Virus record (IMG/VR): IMGVR_UViG_3300045740_000163
Location: 22,391-86,390 of that record
Direction: 5' to 3' (one strand)
DNA length: 64,000 nt
Source of the DNA: a virus
In this document: piece by piece, positions 1-8,553 of the stretch
How the letters are laid out: each line of letters begins with the position of its first letter
How positions within the stretch are numbered: the first letter of the stretch is position 1
Translations under genes and position numbers: made by a program
The notes under the pieces: model-generated
Told to the model about the DNA's origin: nothing
The model's database searches: none
What the model saw: the letters and a program-made list of their open reading frames with translations, nothing else

Positions 1-1
1 C

Positions 2-640
2 GTGGTCCAGATCCAAGGTAAAAAGAAACTAGACGACCGGTATAACTTCAACCAAAGCTGGTACGACGCCCTTTTAAACACCGATATGGTGTTGTGCACC
101 CGCGACGAAGCGGCAGAACTGCGCCTAAACCCCGCTGAAAAGCGTCAAATCGTCGAAATCGGTGTTTACGAAGGTGCTTCTAGCTGTTTTTGGTCCGATT
201 TTTACCTCTCACACCCCGAATCCCGCTTAACTTCGATCGATCCGTTCACCGGAAGCTCTGAGCACCACGAAAAACCGGAAAATTACCCAGAACTACCCAA
301 TATCGAGTTGATTGCCCGTGGAAATATCGCCAAATCCGACAACGCAGCGAAAATCGAGATCATCAAAGGCTGCAGCTGGGACGTTTTTCCGGAACTGAAC
401 CGCCGAAATCAGGGCGAACCTTGGATCGACCTGCTTTATATCGACGGAGCTCACGATCCGACCTCTGTTGCAAGGGACACCACGCTGTTTGTCCCCATGG
501 TTAAGAGTGGGGGCGTCGTTATTTTTGATGACTACGGCCATCCCGATGTTCAGCGCGGTGTCGATATGGCGCTCAACGCTTTCGCCTCGATGAAGCTGGC
601 TGTGTTTACAGGCTGGCAACTCGTAACCAAGGTCGCATGA
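2..640 (+). CDS. Class I SAM-dependent methyltransferase (Methyltransf_24-like)
   Basis: The protein has the fold markers of a small-molecule or protein methyltransferase that uses S-adenosylmethionine. VEIGVYEGASS at residues 51-61 is the SAM-binding glycine motif, LTSIDPF at about 76-82 gives the acidic residue after strand 2, and LLYIDGAHD at 144-152 followed by GGVVIFDDYGHP is typical of the Methyltransf_24 group. The substrate is unknown; in phages such enzymes often modify glycans or virion components. It begins with GTG at the second base of the window, so the true start may lie upstream. Its stop overlaps the next gene's start (ATGA), which suggests coupled translation. Confidence 0.75.
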   Translation: MVQIQGKKKLDDRYNFNQSWYDALLNTDMVLCTRDEAAELRLNPAEKRQIVEIGVYEGASSCFWSDFYLSHPESRLTSIDPFTGSSEHHEKPENYPELPNIELIARGNIAKSDNAAKIEIIKGCSWDVFPELNRRNQGEPWIDLLYIDGAHDPTSVARDTTLFVPMVKSGGVVIFDDYGHPDVQRGVDMALNAFASMKLAVFTGWQLVTKVA

Positions 641-852
641 GTTCTGAAGACATCTGCCGCAACTGCCGGTACTTCCAGTTAACGCACGATGCGGAAGTCA
701 ACGGGACAGGACAATGCCGCCGGTTTTCTCCTGTTCCCGTCTATATTCAATCTGCGCTGCTGCCACGGGCTCAATGGCCTCAGGTCAACGCAGACAAGGA
801 TTGGTGTGGACAGTTCAAACCCCTTAAATCAAATCTCAAACGAGACACATGA
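637..852 (+). CDS. Small four-cysteine protein, probable zinc-binding
   Basis: This 71-residue protein has CRNC at residues 8-11 and later single cysteines (GQCRR and DWCGQF), a CxxC...C...C pattern compatible with one zinc or iron site. I do not recognise a family. It overlaps the methyltransferase by four bases and is probably co-translated with it, so it may be an accessory. The 3' end of the gene lies inside a long inverted repeat (817-872). Confidence 0.6.
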   Translation: MSSEDICRNCRYFQLTHDAEVNGTGQCRRFSPVPVYIQSALLPRAQWPQVNADKDWCGQFKPLKSNLKRDT

Positions 853-872
853 GATTGGCGCTTAAGGGGTTT
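817..872. terminator. Long inverted repeat at the gene end, possible bidirectional transcription stop
   Basis: AAACCCCTTAA at 817-827 is matched exactly by TTAAGGGGTTT at 862-872, and inside it AATCTCA (832-838) pairs with TGAGATT (850-856). The stem would contain the last codons of the preceding gene. No T-run follows on either strand, so a classic intrinsic terminator is not certain; an RNA stability or processing hairpin is the alternative. Confidence 0.5.
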
Positions 873-928
873 CGGCCCGCGCCCCACACCTTTCCCCACC
901 AGTAGCTGAGCACGTACGCAGTTTTTTC

Positions 929-1150
929 TTACACCCGCTGCCCTTCGTCTTCTACAGCTTGCTCCTTGGCCGCTTTTTTAGCATCCCAATCCGCTGGCTT
1001 TGTCCTTCGCGTCAACTGAGCTTTCCTCTCATCCACCAGGTGCCAGCTACTGACAAAACTCTGTTCTCCCCACGCTGCCTTAACCAAGATCCCGTAATCA
1101 TCAACCCCAATAACTTCGAAATCAGCCTCATCAAATAACACACAAGTCAT
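929..1150 (-). CDS. Small hypothetical protein
   Basis: This protein of about 73 residues has a mixed beta N-terminus (VLFDEADFEVIGVDDYGILVK) and a charged, helical Lys/Glu-rich tail. I recognise no family. The ATG start at 1150 is preferred to an upstream TTG; AGGGAG lies about 12 bases before it. It is divergently oriented to the gene at 1223. Confidence 0.55.
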   Translation of the reverse strand: MTCVLFDEADFEVIGVDDYGILVKAAWGEQSFVSSWHLVDERKAQLTRRTKPADWDAKKAAKEQAVEDEGQRV

Positions 1151-1222
1151 ATACTTTACTAACTCCCTGGGCAAACATAAATGCTAAAGTGATAATACAC
1201 CCTTAAAACTAAAGGGACTGAA

Positions 1223-2065
1223 GTGGCCAACGGAATTCAATACTTACCGACATATCGCTCTGGCTTCACTGGTCCTAGCGAACGGATTGGCGGCTCATCC
1301 CCGTATCACATCGACCTTAAAGTCTTACAAACCCTTCCGCTGCAAGAACGAGTCCGCGCGATGGATTCGCTTGCTAACCAATACAGCTCAATTGGACGCG
1401 AAATTGAATTCTCCAACCAAGCTGTTTCTGGTCGTCGATGGAACCCAACAGCGCCCCTAGAAGAAAAAGTTAACTTACTCGAAGCTGCTGCCAAGGCCCA
1501 CGCTCCGCGTAGCGGTTGGGATTCGTACGATTTTTACGTTCCCTTTAAAGGCAAATCCCGTTTTGACCCCGGCGCAGTCGAAGGTGCCTCAATTTATATT
1601 CCTGGTGTTCCTGGCGGCAAAATCACCCGTGGCTCAGGTGGTGGTTATGGGTTCTTCAGTGAAGCTGTAGACCCCGCCGGCCGTGTTGTGTTCCGTGTTG
1701 GCCACGGTGACATCAACCGCCCCGAAACCGAAACTGAACTTGCTGTCGCAGAACAAGCTGCACAACAAAACCAGACAGCACAAAAACAAGATAAATCTGC
1801 TGAAGATCTGCTCAACGAAGCAATCGCAGCAGCTCTGAAGCCCGCACCGCCTGAATTCAAATCAAGCTATGCGGGCCCTAGCGAAGAAGAATTCCGCCGT
1901 CGTCGCAACCAACTTGAGAGCACCATGCTCGAACTGATGCTCGATCAAGCATCGCGCCAACAAGAACAACCCGCCACGCCTCAGCTCGGCCAAAACACAA
2001 GCGGTGCTCAAGCGGCAGCTATGGGACTTCGCAGCTTTGGGCAGATTCCAAAGTCAACGATTTAA
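1223..2065 (+). CDS. Probable virion-associated protein
   Basis: The 280-residue protein starts at GTG with GGGA six bases upstream. The middle (about 100-175) is glycine- and beta-rich, with GGKITRGSGGGYGFF and VVFRVGHGD, which loosely recalls the M23 peptidase sheet but lacks a convincing HxxxD metal ligand. A Gln/Ala-rich helical linker follows (about 175-200), and the C-terminus is Gln-rich and helical. The composition matches other virion-type proteins in the window. Function is not assigned. Confidence 0.6.
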   Translation: MANGIQYLPTYRSGFTGPSERIGGSSPYHIDLKVLQTLPLQERVRAMDSLANQYSSIGREIEFSNQAVSGRRWNPTAPLEEKVNLLEAAAKAHAPRSGWDSYDFYVPFKGKSRFDPGAVEGASIYIPGVPGGKITRGSGGGYGFFSEAVDPAGRVVFRVGHGDINRPETETELAVAEQAAQQNQTAQKQDKSAEDLLNEAIAAALKPAPPEFKSSYAGPSEEEFRRRRNQLESTMLELMLDQASRQQEQPATPQLGQNTSGAQAAAMGLRSFGQIPKSTI

Positions 2066-2082
2066 GTCCGCTAAACCTCAAC

Positions 2083-2298
2083 TTACTCAGCCGCTTCGTA
2101 GCCCTCACCGGGAAACAGCGCGTGCAGGACGGACTCTACCTCAGATGCGGCTTTACGGCGACGATCAAGCTCCGCACATAATGCTTTTTTAATATTAGGA
2201 ATAAATTTATCAGCCATATCTTCATCAAAGTGTTCTAAAACACTTTCTTCTAACCTACTGTACACATTCTGCTCGTACGTTTCAGTTACGAACGACAT
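2083..2298 (-). CDS. Small helical hypothetical protein
   Basis: A protein of about 71 residues beginning MSFVTETYEQ, rich in acidic residues and predicted to be all helical. I recognise no family. The ATG at 2298 is preferred to an upstream TTG that gives ten extra residues. It converges on the gene ending at 2065 with a 17-base gap. Confidence 0.5.
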   Translation of the reverse strand: MSFVTETYEQNVYSRLEESVLEHFDEDMADKFIPNIKKALCAELDRRRKAASEVESVLHALFPGEGYEAAE

Positions 2299-2467
2299 CG
2301 TTCCAATGACGGATGACACCCGCAACAATAAGGCAGTTCGTCACCAGATAGCTCACAAATATGAAAGTCCTGATCCAAGCCACACGGTCTGAGACCTTCG
2401 AGCACTCGTCAGCCTTAGGCCCCAGCGCACTCGCCCAAATCTTAAACGCCTTCTGCCTACGGCGCAT
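2282..2467 (-). CDS. Small one-helix membrane protein
   Basis: Read from the ATG at 2467 (MRRRQKAFKIW), this 61-residue protein has a basic N-terminus and one hydrophobic helix near the C-terminus (FIFVSYLVTNCLIVAGVI), which predicts a single-pass inner-membrane protein. It overlaps the downstream gene by 17 bases. It could be a lysis accessory or an early host-directed peptide; nothing in the sequence decides this. Confidence 0.45.
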   Translation of the reverse strand: MRRRQKAFKIWASALGPKADECSKVSDRVAWIRTFIFVSYLVTNCLIVAGVIRHWNDVVRN

Positions 2468-2506
2468 AAATCGATCAAGTCTCAACTAAGTCTATCGACC
2501 TTAAAA

Positions 2507-2692
2507 TTATCGAATATCCAGCTCGCCATCTTCGTCCCAAGTCATGCTGTGCATAAGTTGGTAGTTAGGTTCTTTCATGTGCCGTGTGGCTACAGGTGTC
2601 CCAGCACGGTTTGTATGAGCTCTAGGAGACAAAGCCAACAGCTTGCCAAATTGCGTCGTGATTCGATCAAACGCTTTACAGGGATCCCCCAC
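2507..2692 (-). CDS. Small hypothetical protein
   Basis: A 61-residue protein that starts at GTG with AAGGA six bases upstream, a clear ribosome binding site that supports the start. The C-terminus (HSMTWDEDGELDIR) is acidic. It lies downstream of the gene ending at 2768 on the same strand. No family is recognised. Confidence 0.45.
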   Translation of the reverse strand: MGDPCKAFDRITTQFGKLLALSPRAHTNRAGTPVATRHMKEPNYQLMHSMTWDEDGELDIR

Positions 2693-2767
2693 AGCTTCCT
2701 TGCGTGTCCTTTACTCTAGTAAGCCTTGCGCCGCAGGGGATCTCAGCTTTGTAAAAACATTACGTAT

Positions 2768-3241
2768 TTACACACCACCCAAGGGGTAGCCCTGCTTCCT
2801 GAGGTTCCTGCGAGCGCGATCAATCTTGCCGCTTTCTCGAAGCTGCTGAATAAAGTCAGCCAACTGAGCAAAAGACTCAGGAGACTCAGGACCGCCTACA
2901 TCAACGTCAGCAGGGGCGACTCCTTTAAAAGGAACATAGCCAGCAACTAGTCCACGATCAAGCATAAACAGATCTAAAAATGTTTTAGCTGCACGATCTG
3001 CGTCTTCGATTTTCCTTATAAAGTCAGGGCCGAGAGAATCTACGGAAGCAGTACGAGGGATTTCACTAATTCCATAATCTGTAGGGGTATCGGCAATAAT
3101 CCCACCACCGCTACCGGGACCACGTCGACGAGCCCTATCAAGGAGATCAATCTCCATGGTGTACTTATCTTCAGGGCGAAAAACTAGATCTCTAGTACTG
3201 TAAGAATCTTCGCCAGGCCGAAAAACAAGGTCCCTCAACAT
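2768..3241 (-). CDS. Hypothetical virion-type protein with an internal DLVFRP repeat
   Basis: The 157-residue protein starts at the ATG at 3241. Its N-terminus holds two near copies of RDLVFRP about fourteen residues apart. The rest is charged and helical, ending in a Gly-rich tail (KQGYPLGGV). The repeat suggests a short docking motif that acts in pairs. It is grouped with other minus-strand virion-type genes; function is unknown. Confidence 0.55.
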   Translation of the reverse strand: MLRDLVFRPGEDSYSTRDLVFRPEDKYTMEIDLLDRARRRGPGSGGGIIADTPTDYGISEIPRTASVDSLGPDFIRKIEDADRAAKTFLDLFMLDRGLVAGYVPFKGVAPADVDVGGPESPESFAQLADFIQQLRESGKIDRARRNLRKQGYPLGGV

Positions 3242-3416
3242 GCTGCTCTTCGGCAATAAACCTCAATCTATTTTAGAGCCTCCTAAAGGAGTTAAACGCT
3301 CCATAGTAGTTATTTTGCTGCTGTGGGCCGTAGGCTTTGTGATTATGTACTTAGACAATATCTGCCTACAAGTCATTCGCTTCAAGAATTACTGCTGCAA
3401 CAACAAGCATCAGTAA
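3240..3416 (+). CDS. Small single-pass membrane protein with cysteine-rich tail
   Basis: This 58-residue reading frame begins MLLFGNKPQ, has one strong hydrophobic helix (SIVVILLLWAVGFVIMYL, about residues 21-38) after a basic stretch, and ends in CCNNKHQ. Its start codon overlaps the start codon of the divergent gene at 3241. Basic residues before the helix predict a cytoplasmic N-terminus. A holin-like or lysis-control role is possible but unproven, and the frame could be chance. Confidence 0.4.
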   Translation: MLLFGNKPQSILEPPKGVKRSIVVILLLWAVGFVIMYLDNICLQVIRFKNYCCNNKHQ

Positions 3417-3466
3417 AACAAAAAGAGTGCCAATCAAAAAGATGACTGGCCAAACCACAGAGGTCA

Positions 3467-4315
3467 TTAAGCAGGCTCCGGCAACAATCCGCGCTTCTCA
3501 GCTAAGCGGTATGCAAGATCCGGATGTGCTTCGACCCAAGTCATCAGAGCTTCGGGGGACATGCCTTCAACAGCTCCACCCTCATAAAGACGGCGCTGAA
3601 GCTCGCCACCTTTAGCCATCTCAGCTCCCAGAACACGCTGGCGCGCATAGAGTTGGGCTAATTCGTTCATAGCCTGCGGCTGAGCCTGCGCTTGAGGCTG
3701 AGGTGTTGGAGAGGCAGGAACCTCACGAGTCACAGGAGGGCGCCGTTCTTCAACAGGACGTCGAGATGCCGGGGGTGTTGCATCACGTCGTGGCTGTACA
3801 TCCTGGGTCTCAGCATTTGCAACCCTAGGACTAAACCTATCAATACGATACTCACCCATTAATACTGTGCCGTCGTCGTACCTTACAGGACGCGGAGGGC
3901 CGTAATCGTCAGCAATATACACACCAGGAGGGCGTCGGTCTATAGCTTGCTCAAAAGCTTGCTGCTTAGCCACACGGGAAACCATGTCCTCGCGAGAGTT
4001 ATAACCAAGACGTTGCCAGTTGCTATACGGATCGTCCGATTGGGGAGTACTTCCGGCAAGACTTGCTGTGATATTAAGCGGACCAGAAGCAAGGTATAAT
4101 CCAGTATCTATAATCTTTTTAACAGGATTCTCTTTTGGCAAGAATTCACTAGCGACAATTCCTGCGATTTCCGGCCTGAAACCAATAGTAGGTCGCACAT
4201 AGCTACTACCTAAAGCCCGACCAGCTAAACGAACTGGTGCAGACTGAGTAACTGCCTGAACAGCTTGAGAAGTTTTAGCGGTTAGTGCTCTTTTAAGATC
4301 CTCAAGCCAGCTCAC
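3467..4315 (-). CDS. Probable virion protein with Pro/Gln-rich linker
   Basis: The 282-residue protein has an amphipathic N-terminal helix (MSWLEDLKRALTAK), a small hydrophobic patch (GLYLASGPLNITASLAG, about 72-88), a long linker rich in Pro, Arg and Gln (about 175-215), and a helical C-terminus. This resembles internal or ejection-type virion proteins. No family was recognised. Confidence 0.6.
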   Translation of the reverse strand: MSWLEDLKRALTAKTSQAVQAVTQSAPVRLAGRALGSSYVRPTIGFRPEIAGIVASEFLPKENPVKKIIDTGLYLASGPLNITASLAGSTPQSDDPYSNWQRLGYNSREDMVSRVAKQQAFEQAIDRRPPGVYIADDYGPPRPVRYDDGTVLMGEYRIDRFSPRVANAETQDVQPRRDATPPASRRPVEERRPPVTREVPASPTPQPQAQAQPQAMNELAQLYARQRVLGAEMAKGGELQRRLYEGGAVEGMSPEALMTWVEAHPDLAYRLAEKRGLLPEPA

Positions 4316-4365
4316 TTTTAATCAAACTATCTCTCAGCAATAATTATAAGCGGGTTATAAGGCTA

Positions 4366-4390
4366 ATAAAAAAGGGGGCGTAACCCCCCT
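4366..4390 (-). terminator. Intrinsic terminator of the 4534-5439 gene
   Basis: On the minus strand a G-run pairs with a C-run (4374-4378 with 4384-4389) around a short loop, followed by six T and then ATT. It lies 145 bases beyond the stop of the minus-strand gene ending at 4534 and separates it from the next minus-strand gene, whose start is at 4315. Confidence 0.75.
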
Positions 4391-4533
4391 GAAGACCTTA
4401 TCCTCCGTCCCCTCGTAGGAGACATTTGTACGATAACAACTCAGAAGCCAGAGGCAAGAGGCAGTTACACAGGTTAATAAAAACCAAGGTGAGCTCAAAA
4501 CTCAGCTAGAGAGATCGTGCTGACTCAAGTGAA

Positions 4534-5439
4534 CTAGCGACCACCGCGAAGGTAATTACCGGGTGCCGAATGGCCTCCGCGAACATTCTTTTGGAAGATT
4601 TGATTCCCAATCCGTACATCAGCTCGCTGAAGAGCCGAAGCATCTACACCAGTTCCGCGCCGCCTTGCAATCTCCTCAGCCACGGCTTGCCTATTGATAG
4701 GCATACCCATGCGCAGAGCTAATGCGGGGTTCGCAGAAATATCATAATTGGACGTTACCGTCTCAGATCCAGCCTTACTCAGGGGATCGAAATTGGGATT
4801 GCGCTGAGTCTGGAACGCTGTAGCCCACTCGTTATAGCTACTAGGTGTCAACTTACCGGAGAAAGTAAATTGAGGATTGTTGATGGTGCCGCCACCAGTT
4901 ACATATTCAGGCATCATGCTGCCTGTAACACCACCGGCGGTTGTAGTTTGCCCAAACTGTTCAGGATTAGGATGAGGCATAAGGTAGCGCTTCATACCCA
5001 TTGAAGCGATACGTGCAGTATTTCTAGCCATCGCTTCGGACACTTCGTGCATCTTGCCTTTAAACGATCCATAGCCACGATTATCCTGCACATAAAATTT
5101 GCCATCACGCTGCTCGATTTTTGGCATAAAGCCCGCGTAGGACCCGTAAGGATCCAAGATAGTCTTGCCTTCAGCGGTTTTACCGAAGCCAATATCTCCT
5201 AAATCACCGACCATCGAACCGCCTGCAGGAGCACTGGCGGCATTTGTGCCAGCTTCCATCATGGTGGTGGGGTTAATCTCCTGGAATCCAGTAGAAGTTC
5301 CAGTAGATGCGGTATCAGGATTCGTTTTAACGGGAGTAAAACCCTGTAGATACTGGCTTAAAAAATCCTGTGGGCTGCTTGAAGAGCCAAAACCCCTACG
5401 AGAACGCTTGAAACCTGCAGAAGAAGGAGTTTGGGCCAC
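4534..5439 (-). CDS. Probable virion structural protein
   Basis: A 301-residue protein with a Ser-rich N-terminus (GFGSSSSPQDFLSQYL), a disordered Thr/Gly/Ala region, a compact middle (IEQRDGKFYVQDNRGYG, about residues 108-124), and an Arg/Gly-rich C-terminus ending NYLRGGR. It sits among minus-strand virion-type genes and is followed by its own terminator. Function cannot be named from sequence. Confidence 0.6.
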   Translation of the reverse strand: MAQTPSSAGFKRSRRGFGSSSSPQDFLSQYLQGFTPVKTNPDTASTGTSTGFQEINPTTMMEAGTNAASAPAGGSMVGDLGDIGFGKTAEGKTILDPYGSYAGFMPKIEQRDGKFYVQDNRGYGSFKGKMHEVSEAMARNTARIASMGMKRYLMPHPNPEQFGQTTTAGGVTGSMMPEYVTGGGTINNPQFTFSGKLTPSSYNEWATAFQTQRNPNFDPLSKAGSETVTSNYDISANPALALRMGMPINRQAVAEEIARRRGTGVDASALQRADVRIGNQIFQKNVRGGHSAPGNYLRGGR

Positions 5440-5487
5440 AACACTTAAGTATTTAACACCATTATAAACAACAATTTAATTGGTAAA

Positions 5488-5560
5488 TCGCGAGGGACGG
5501 AATCGAACCGCCCGTTTCTGAGCTATCTGCTCAGCGTTCTTCCTCTTGAACTACTCACGC
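5488..5560 (-). tRNA. Degenerate tRNA-like element, anticodon position reads GAT
   Basis: The 73-base minus-strand segment has a D arm (GTTC/GAAC), a perfect five-pair anticodon stem (CTGAG/CTCAG) and a T arm with a TTCGATT loop. Two features are wrong for a working tRNA: the base before the anticodon is A instead of the invariant U33, and the acceptor arms pair poorly even when shifted by one base. It is best read as a decayed tRNA-Ile or a tRNA-like RNA. Confidence 0.45.
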
Positions 5561-5592
5561 AGCCCGATACCAGTGGTAGAGCGGGAACTTTT

Positions 5593-5754
5593 TCACTTTA
5601 GCGTGGTGTTCTCGTGCGAATAACGAGGATCGATTTCCACGCCGCGATAGACACACCGGGGGCTTGCTTCACGGGTCGCTTTTTGCCACTCAAGCACCTC
5701 TTTCTGGTGCTCAACAGTGTCATACTGTTTGCCGCGATACGTTAAAACAGTCAT
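5593..5754 (-). CDS. Short DUF4278-like (YRG) protein, cyanobacterial type
   Basis: The protein of about 53 residues starts MTVLTYRGKQYD and contains a second CVYRGVEID. The paired YRG motifs at both ends are the hallmark of the DUF4278 family, which I know as largely confined to cyanobacteria and their phages. The ATG at 5754 is chosen because the family begins at this point; AGG lies about ten bases upstream. Function in hosts is unknown. It is one of the better pointers to a cyanobacterial host. Confidence 0.65.
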   Translation of the reverse strand: MTVLTYRGKQYDTVEHQKEVLEWQKATREASPRCVYRGVEIDPRYSHENTTLK

Positions 5755-5886
5755 GGGTAGCCTGTAACTCCCTACATTGTAAGATTTGGTAGCGATTGAT
5801 ACTGTATTACTGCTATACAAAACACACATTTAATTGTTGAGCCCACACTTCAGCCGTAGAATTTACGTGTACTCTGCATTCCTCCC

Positions 5887-6084
5887 GTGGCAAGGGAGTG
5901 GAACACGCCCGTCCGCGAGCCGTGGAACGGGATGATCAAAGCATCATTGGATGCGGTAGATCGCCACAACGACCATTATTTAAAGACAAATAACTATAAA
6001 CACCTTGTAGCCGCACATTACTTAAGGCAGTACGTAGCTTACGTAAAAGATATGATAATTGAGATAGAACTAACTCAAAACTAA
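5887..6084 (+). CDS. Small helical hypothetical protein
   Basis: A 65-residue protein starting at GTG (MAREWNTPVREPWN), followed by long helices (DAVDRHNDHYLK and HYLRQYVAYVKDMI). I do not recognise a named family. Its last four bases overlap the end of the convergent 6081-8444 gene. Confidence 0.55.
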   Translation: MAREWNTPVREPWNGMIKASLDAVDRHNDHYLKTNNYKHLVAAHYLRQYVAYVKDMIIEIELTQN

Positions 6085-8444
6085 CGACCAAATAGTAACT
6101 CAGACAGGCCAAACTCACCTTTGCGTGGGTTAAAACGCTCTTTTGCAAGGTCCATACGACGTTGCAGCTCGCTCCGAGTCTGGTTTTTGTACATTTGCTG
6201 CTTTTGAGCCGCCGTTAATGGCTTGATTTCAGCCACGAGTGGCTTTGCGCCTTGTGTCACGGGCGCCGAAATGCCAGTTCGAGGCGCAGTTCCGAGGAAT
6301 TGACGCACTTTAGGCACGATACCTTCGCCAGTTTCCTGCCGAACCACTTCATTCAGCGCCCGAGCACCAGCAGTTCCGACCATCCCTGCACCAATTCCAG
6401 GTGCAAAAGGAGCTGCAACCGGCGTAGACAGCAACATTGCAGCACCAGCAGCAGTAGGTAAGCTTTGTGCAAACTCCTGCGCCATTTGTTTGCCCATAGC
6501 CACGGGGCCTTGAGCATATCCAGTGCGGATAGCTTCGGGGCTTGGGATTAAATCAGCTGCGCCAGGAAGGAGTGAGGAAGGGACGCGGCGGATATTAGAC
6601 AAAGCCTCAGCACCCCCACCTAGTACTGCACCAAAGACAGGATCTACGCCGTAATAACGCGGAGTAGCAGAAGCGGGTAACGCAGGCTGGAACACAGAAG
6701 CATCTCCAGCGTCACGAATAGCAACAATACCTCTTAGTGGTACTTCAGTGCGTTCTAATTGAATTGGTATAGCTTGTCCTTTATCATCAACATAAGACAC
6801 CTGTGTACCAGTTTTGCTTACAGGACCAAAACCAGCTGAGGTGTAAGCTAAACCACGCAGGTTAGGAAGTTGGCTATTTGCGTCAACAAAAGGTTGCAGC
6901 CTACGCAAGGTACTGCTTTCTTCTTTTGTCTTGCCCTCCTCGACTCGTTTATCTAAAAGATCACTAGAACTGAGTGGACTATTAGTAACTACTGTCCCCG
7001 GACGCAAGCCACTAAATGCTGTATCTGCGACAAATCCAGATACAGGGTTAACAAGCTCGGGAGGTAAAACCTTTGCACCATAACCAGTATCTCTGTAGCC
7101 AGGCTCTCTCGTGGAAAAACTTACGCTTGTGTTGGCCGTAACAGGATAATCAGCTAGAAAACGCAAGGCATTCTTAGATACTTCAGAGCCAAGGAGATTC
7201 TTATCTACCTCCATTAATGAAATATCGCTAGGCACATATCTACTGACATCAACTGCATAAGCGTCAGGATCGTCAAACGAAGCTAAAGACACTTCTCTAG
7301 TGTCTGGGTCTAAGTAAAAAGCTCCTTGACTACCGGTTCCACCTTGAGTTCTACGTAAACCAGGATACGTCTGAGCCAGCCGTTTTCTATCTTCAGCGTC
7401 TAATTGGTCATAGAGATCATTAAATTCTTTTGCTCGTTGGTTAATCCTCTTGATTAAAGGGTTGTCTTGTACAGACACGTAGCCACCGCCGCCGATTACA
7501 GGGCGATTTTCACGAAAAGCCGAGGTCTCGATTCGGTCCAGATCTGCAGGGTCTTGAAGGATGTTCCGTAAAAACTCACGTGCGCCTGCCTGCAGATCCG
7601 TTTCTCCACTGGTGTAGTCTGCCTCTGCTATCCTCAAAGCGTTGGCAACATCCGAGACGGCAAAAGCCTCGCCTGCAAGAGAATCAGACTCGGACAAAAT
7701 TTGGTTATAAAGAGCGGCACGATCCTCGGGAGAGGAGAACACTTGCTCTTTGTCTACATAGCTCAAATAAGGCTCAAACCCTGCCTTACGTACACGAGAC
7801 GCCTTACCTTTTAGCTCAGGTTCTGCAAGAAGAACCTTATCGAGTTCTGGATACTTAGTAAGAAGATCATCAAAAGCCTCAACAGTTCTTTGACTACGTA
7901 ATTTCTCTAACTCATCATTAATATCTTCGACCTGACTAAAAAGTCCAGGAATACCTGGCTGAAAGCCGGCAGAACCAAGTCCCCGGTAAGAAATAGGTTC
8001 AGGGAGTTGAACCGGTACAGTTACAGGAGTGCCGCGAAGACGATTGAGAGCTTCTCGGTCTGCCTCTTCTATACGTTGTAAGTTAGTTCTTTCGCTATTT
8101 TGACGTTGTTGCTCTGCATACGCATTTTGAACACCGTAATCACCTAGAACCTCTCTAACTTGAGGGAGAATCTGAGATTCGAAAAATTCCCTAGGGCTTA
8201 CCGGACGCGCAGGAGCAAGGTTAGGAGACCACGCCTGGGTAGGTCTAGGAGTAACAGGCTGAGCTGTTGCCGGAACAACATCCTCCGTTGAAGGATCGCC
8301 GAATACGTCGCCAGGTTCTATAGGTTGCGGTTGACCAGCAACACCCTCCGCTAAGGGCTCCTCGAATACAGTGCCGGGTGCAAATTGCCGTTGACGAGCA
8401 ATACGATCCTGAAGTCCAGGAACCTTATATCCGTACGAGTTCAT
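6081..8444 (-). CDS. Large virion protein, candidate internal or ejection protein
   Basis: At 787 residues this is among the largest proteins in the window. The N-terminal 120 residues are Pro-rich. The middle is charged and partly coiled-coil (FSQVEDINDELEKLRSQ). Near the C-terminus is a long small-residue hydrophobic stretch (LPTAAGAAMLLSTPVAAPF and GIGAGMVGTAGARA, about 685-720), then a basic tail. A late hydrophobic segment in a large soluble-looking virion protein is typical of DNA-ejection proteins that enter the host envelope; this role is an inference. Confidence 0.6.
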   Translation of the reverse strand: MNSYGYKVPGLQDRIARQRQFAPGTVFEEPLAEGVAGQPQPIEPGDVFGDPSTEDVVPATAQPVTPRPTQAWSPNLAPARPVSPREFFESQILPQVREVLGDYGVQNAYAEQQRQNSERTNLQRIEEADREALNRLRGTPVTVPVQLPEPISYRGLGSAGFQPGIPGLFSQVEDINDELEKLRSQRTVEAFDDLLTKYPELDKVLLAEPELKGKASRVRKAGFEPYLSYVDKEQVFSSPEDRAALYNQILSESDSLAGEAFAVSDVANALRIAEADYTSGETDLQAGAREFLRNILQDPADLDRIETSAFRENRPVIGGGGYVSVQDNPLIKRINQRAKEFNDLYDQLDAEDRKRLAQTYPGLRRTQGGTGSQGAFYLDPDTREVSLASFDDPDAYAVDVSRYVPSDISLMEVDKNLLGSEVSKNALRFLADYPVTANTSVSFSTREPGYRDTGYGAKVLPPELVNPVSGFVADTAFSGLRPGTVVTNSPLSSSDLLDKRVEEGKTKEESSTLRRLQPFVDANSQLPNLRGLAYTSAGFGPVSKTGTQVSYVDDKGQAIPIQLERTEVPLRGIVAIRDAGDASVFQPALPASATPRYYGVDPVFGAVLGGGAEALSNIRRVPSSLLPGAADLIPSPEAIRTGYAQGPVAMGKQMAQEFAQSLPTAAGAAMLLSTPVAAPFAPGIGAGMVGTAGARALNEVVRQETGEGIVPKVRQFLGTAPRTGISAPVTQGAKPLVAEIKPLTAAQKQQMYKNQTRSELQRRMDLAKERFNPRKGEFGLSELLFGR

Positions 8445-8495
8445 GCAGCTAAAAGCCCTGAAACTATCCTAAAACAAAAAATAAGAGCCGACCGC

Positions 8496-8523
8496 TTGAC
8501 AGACCCGCGCGACACTGTATACT
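8496..8523 (+). promoter_or_regulatory. Sigma70-type promoter
   Basis: TTGACA at 8496-8501 and TATACT at 8518-8523 are separated by 16 bases, close to a perfect housekeeping promoter. It lies 30 bases upstream of the gene at 8554, in the divergent gap from the large minus-strand gene, and should be read by host RNA polymerase. Confidence 0.75.
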
Positions 8524-8553
8524 GGTCGTGTGCCCACATAAACACTGTATTAC

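Noticed and set aside
1223-2065. M23 peptidase call for the protein at 1223
   Set aside because: The GGYG and GHGD segments are suggestive, but the metal-binding HxxxD and HxH residues are not present in usable order.
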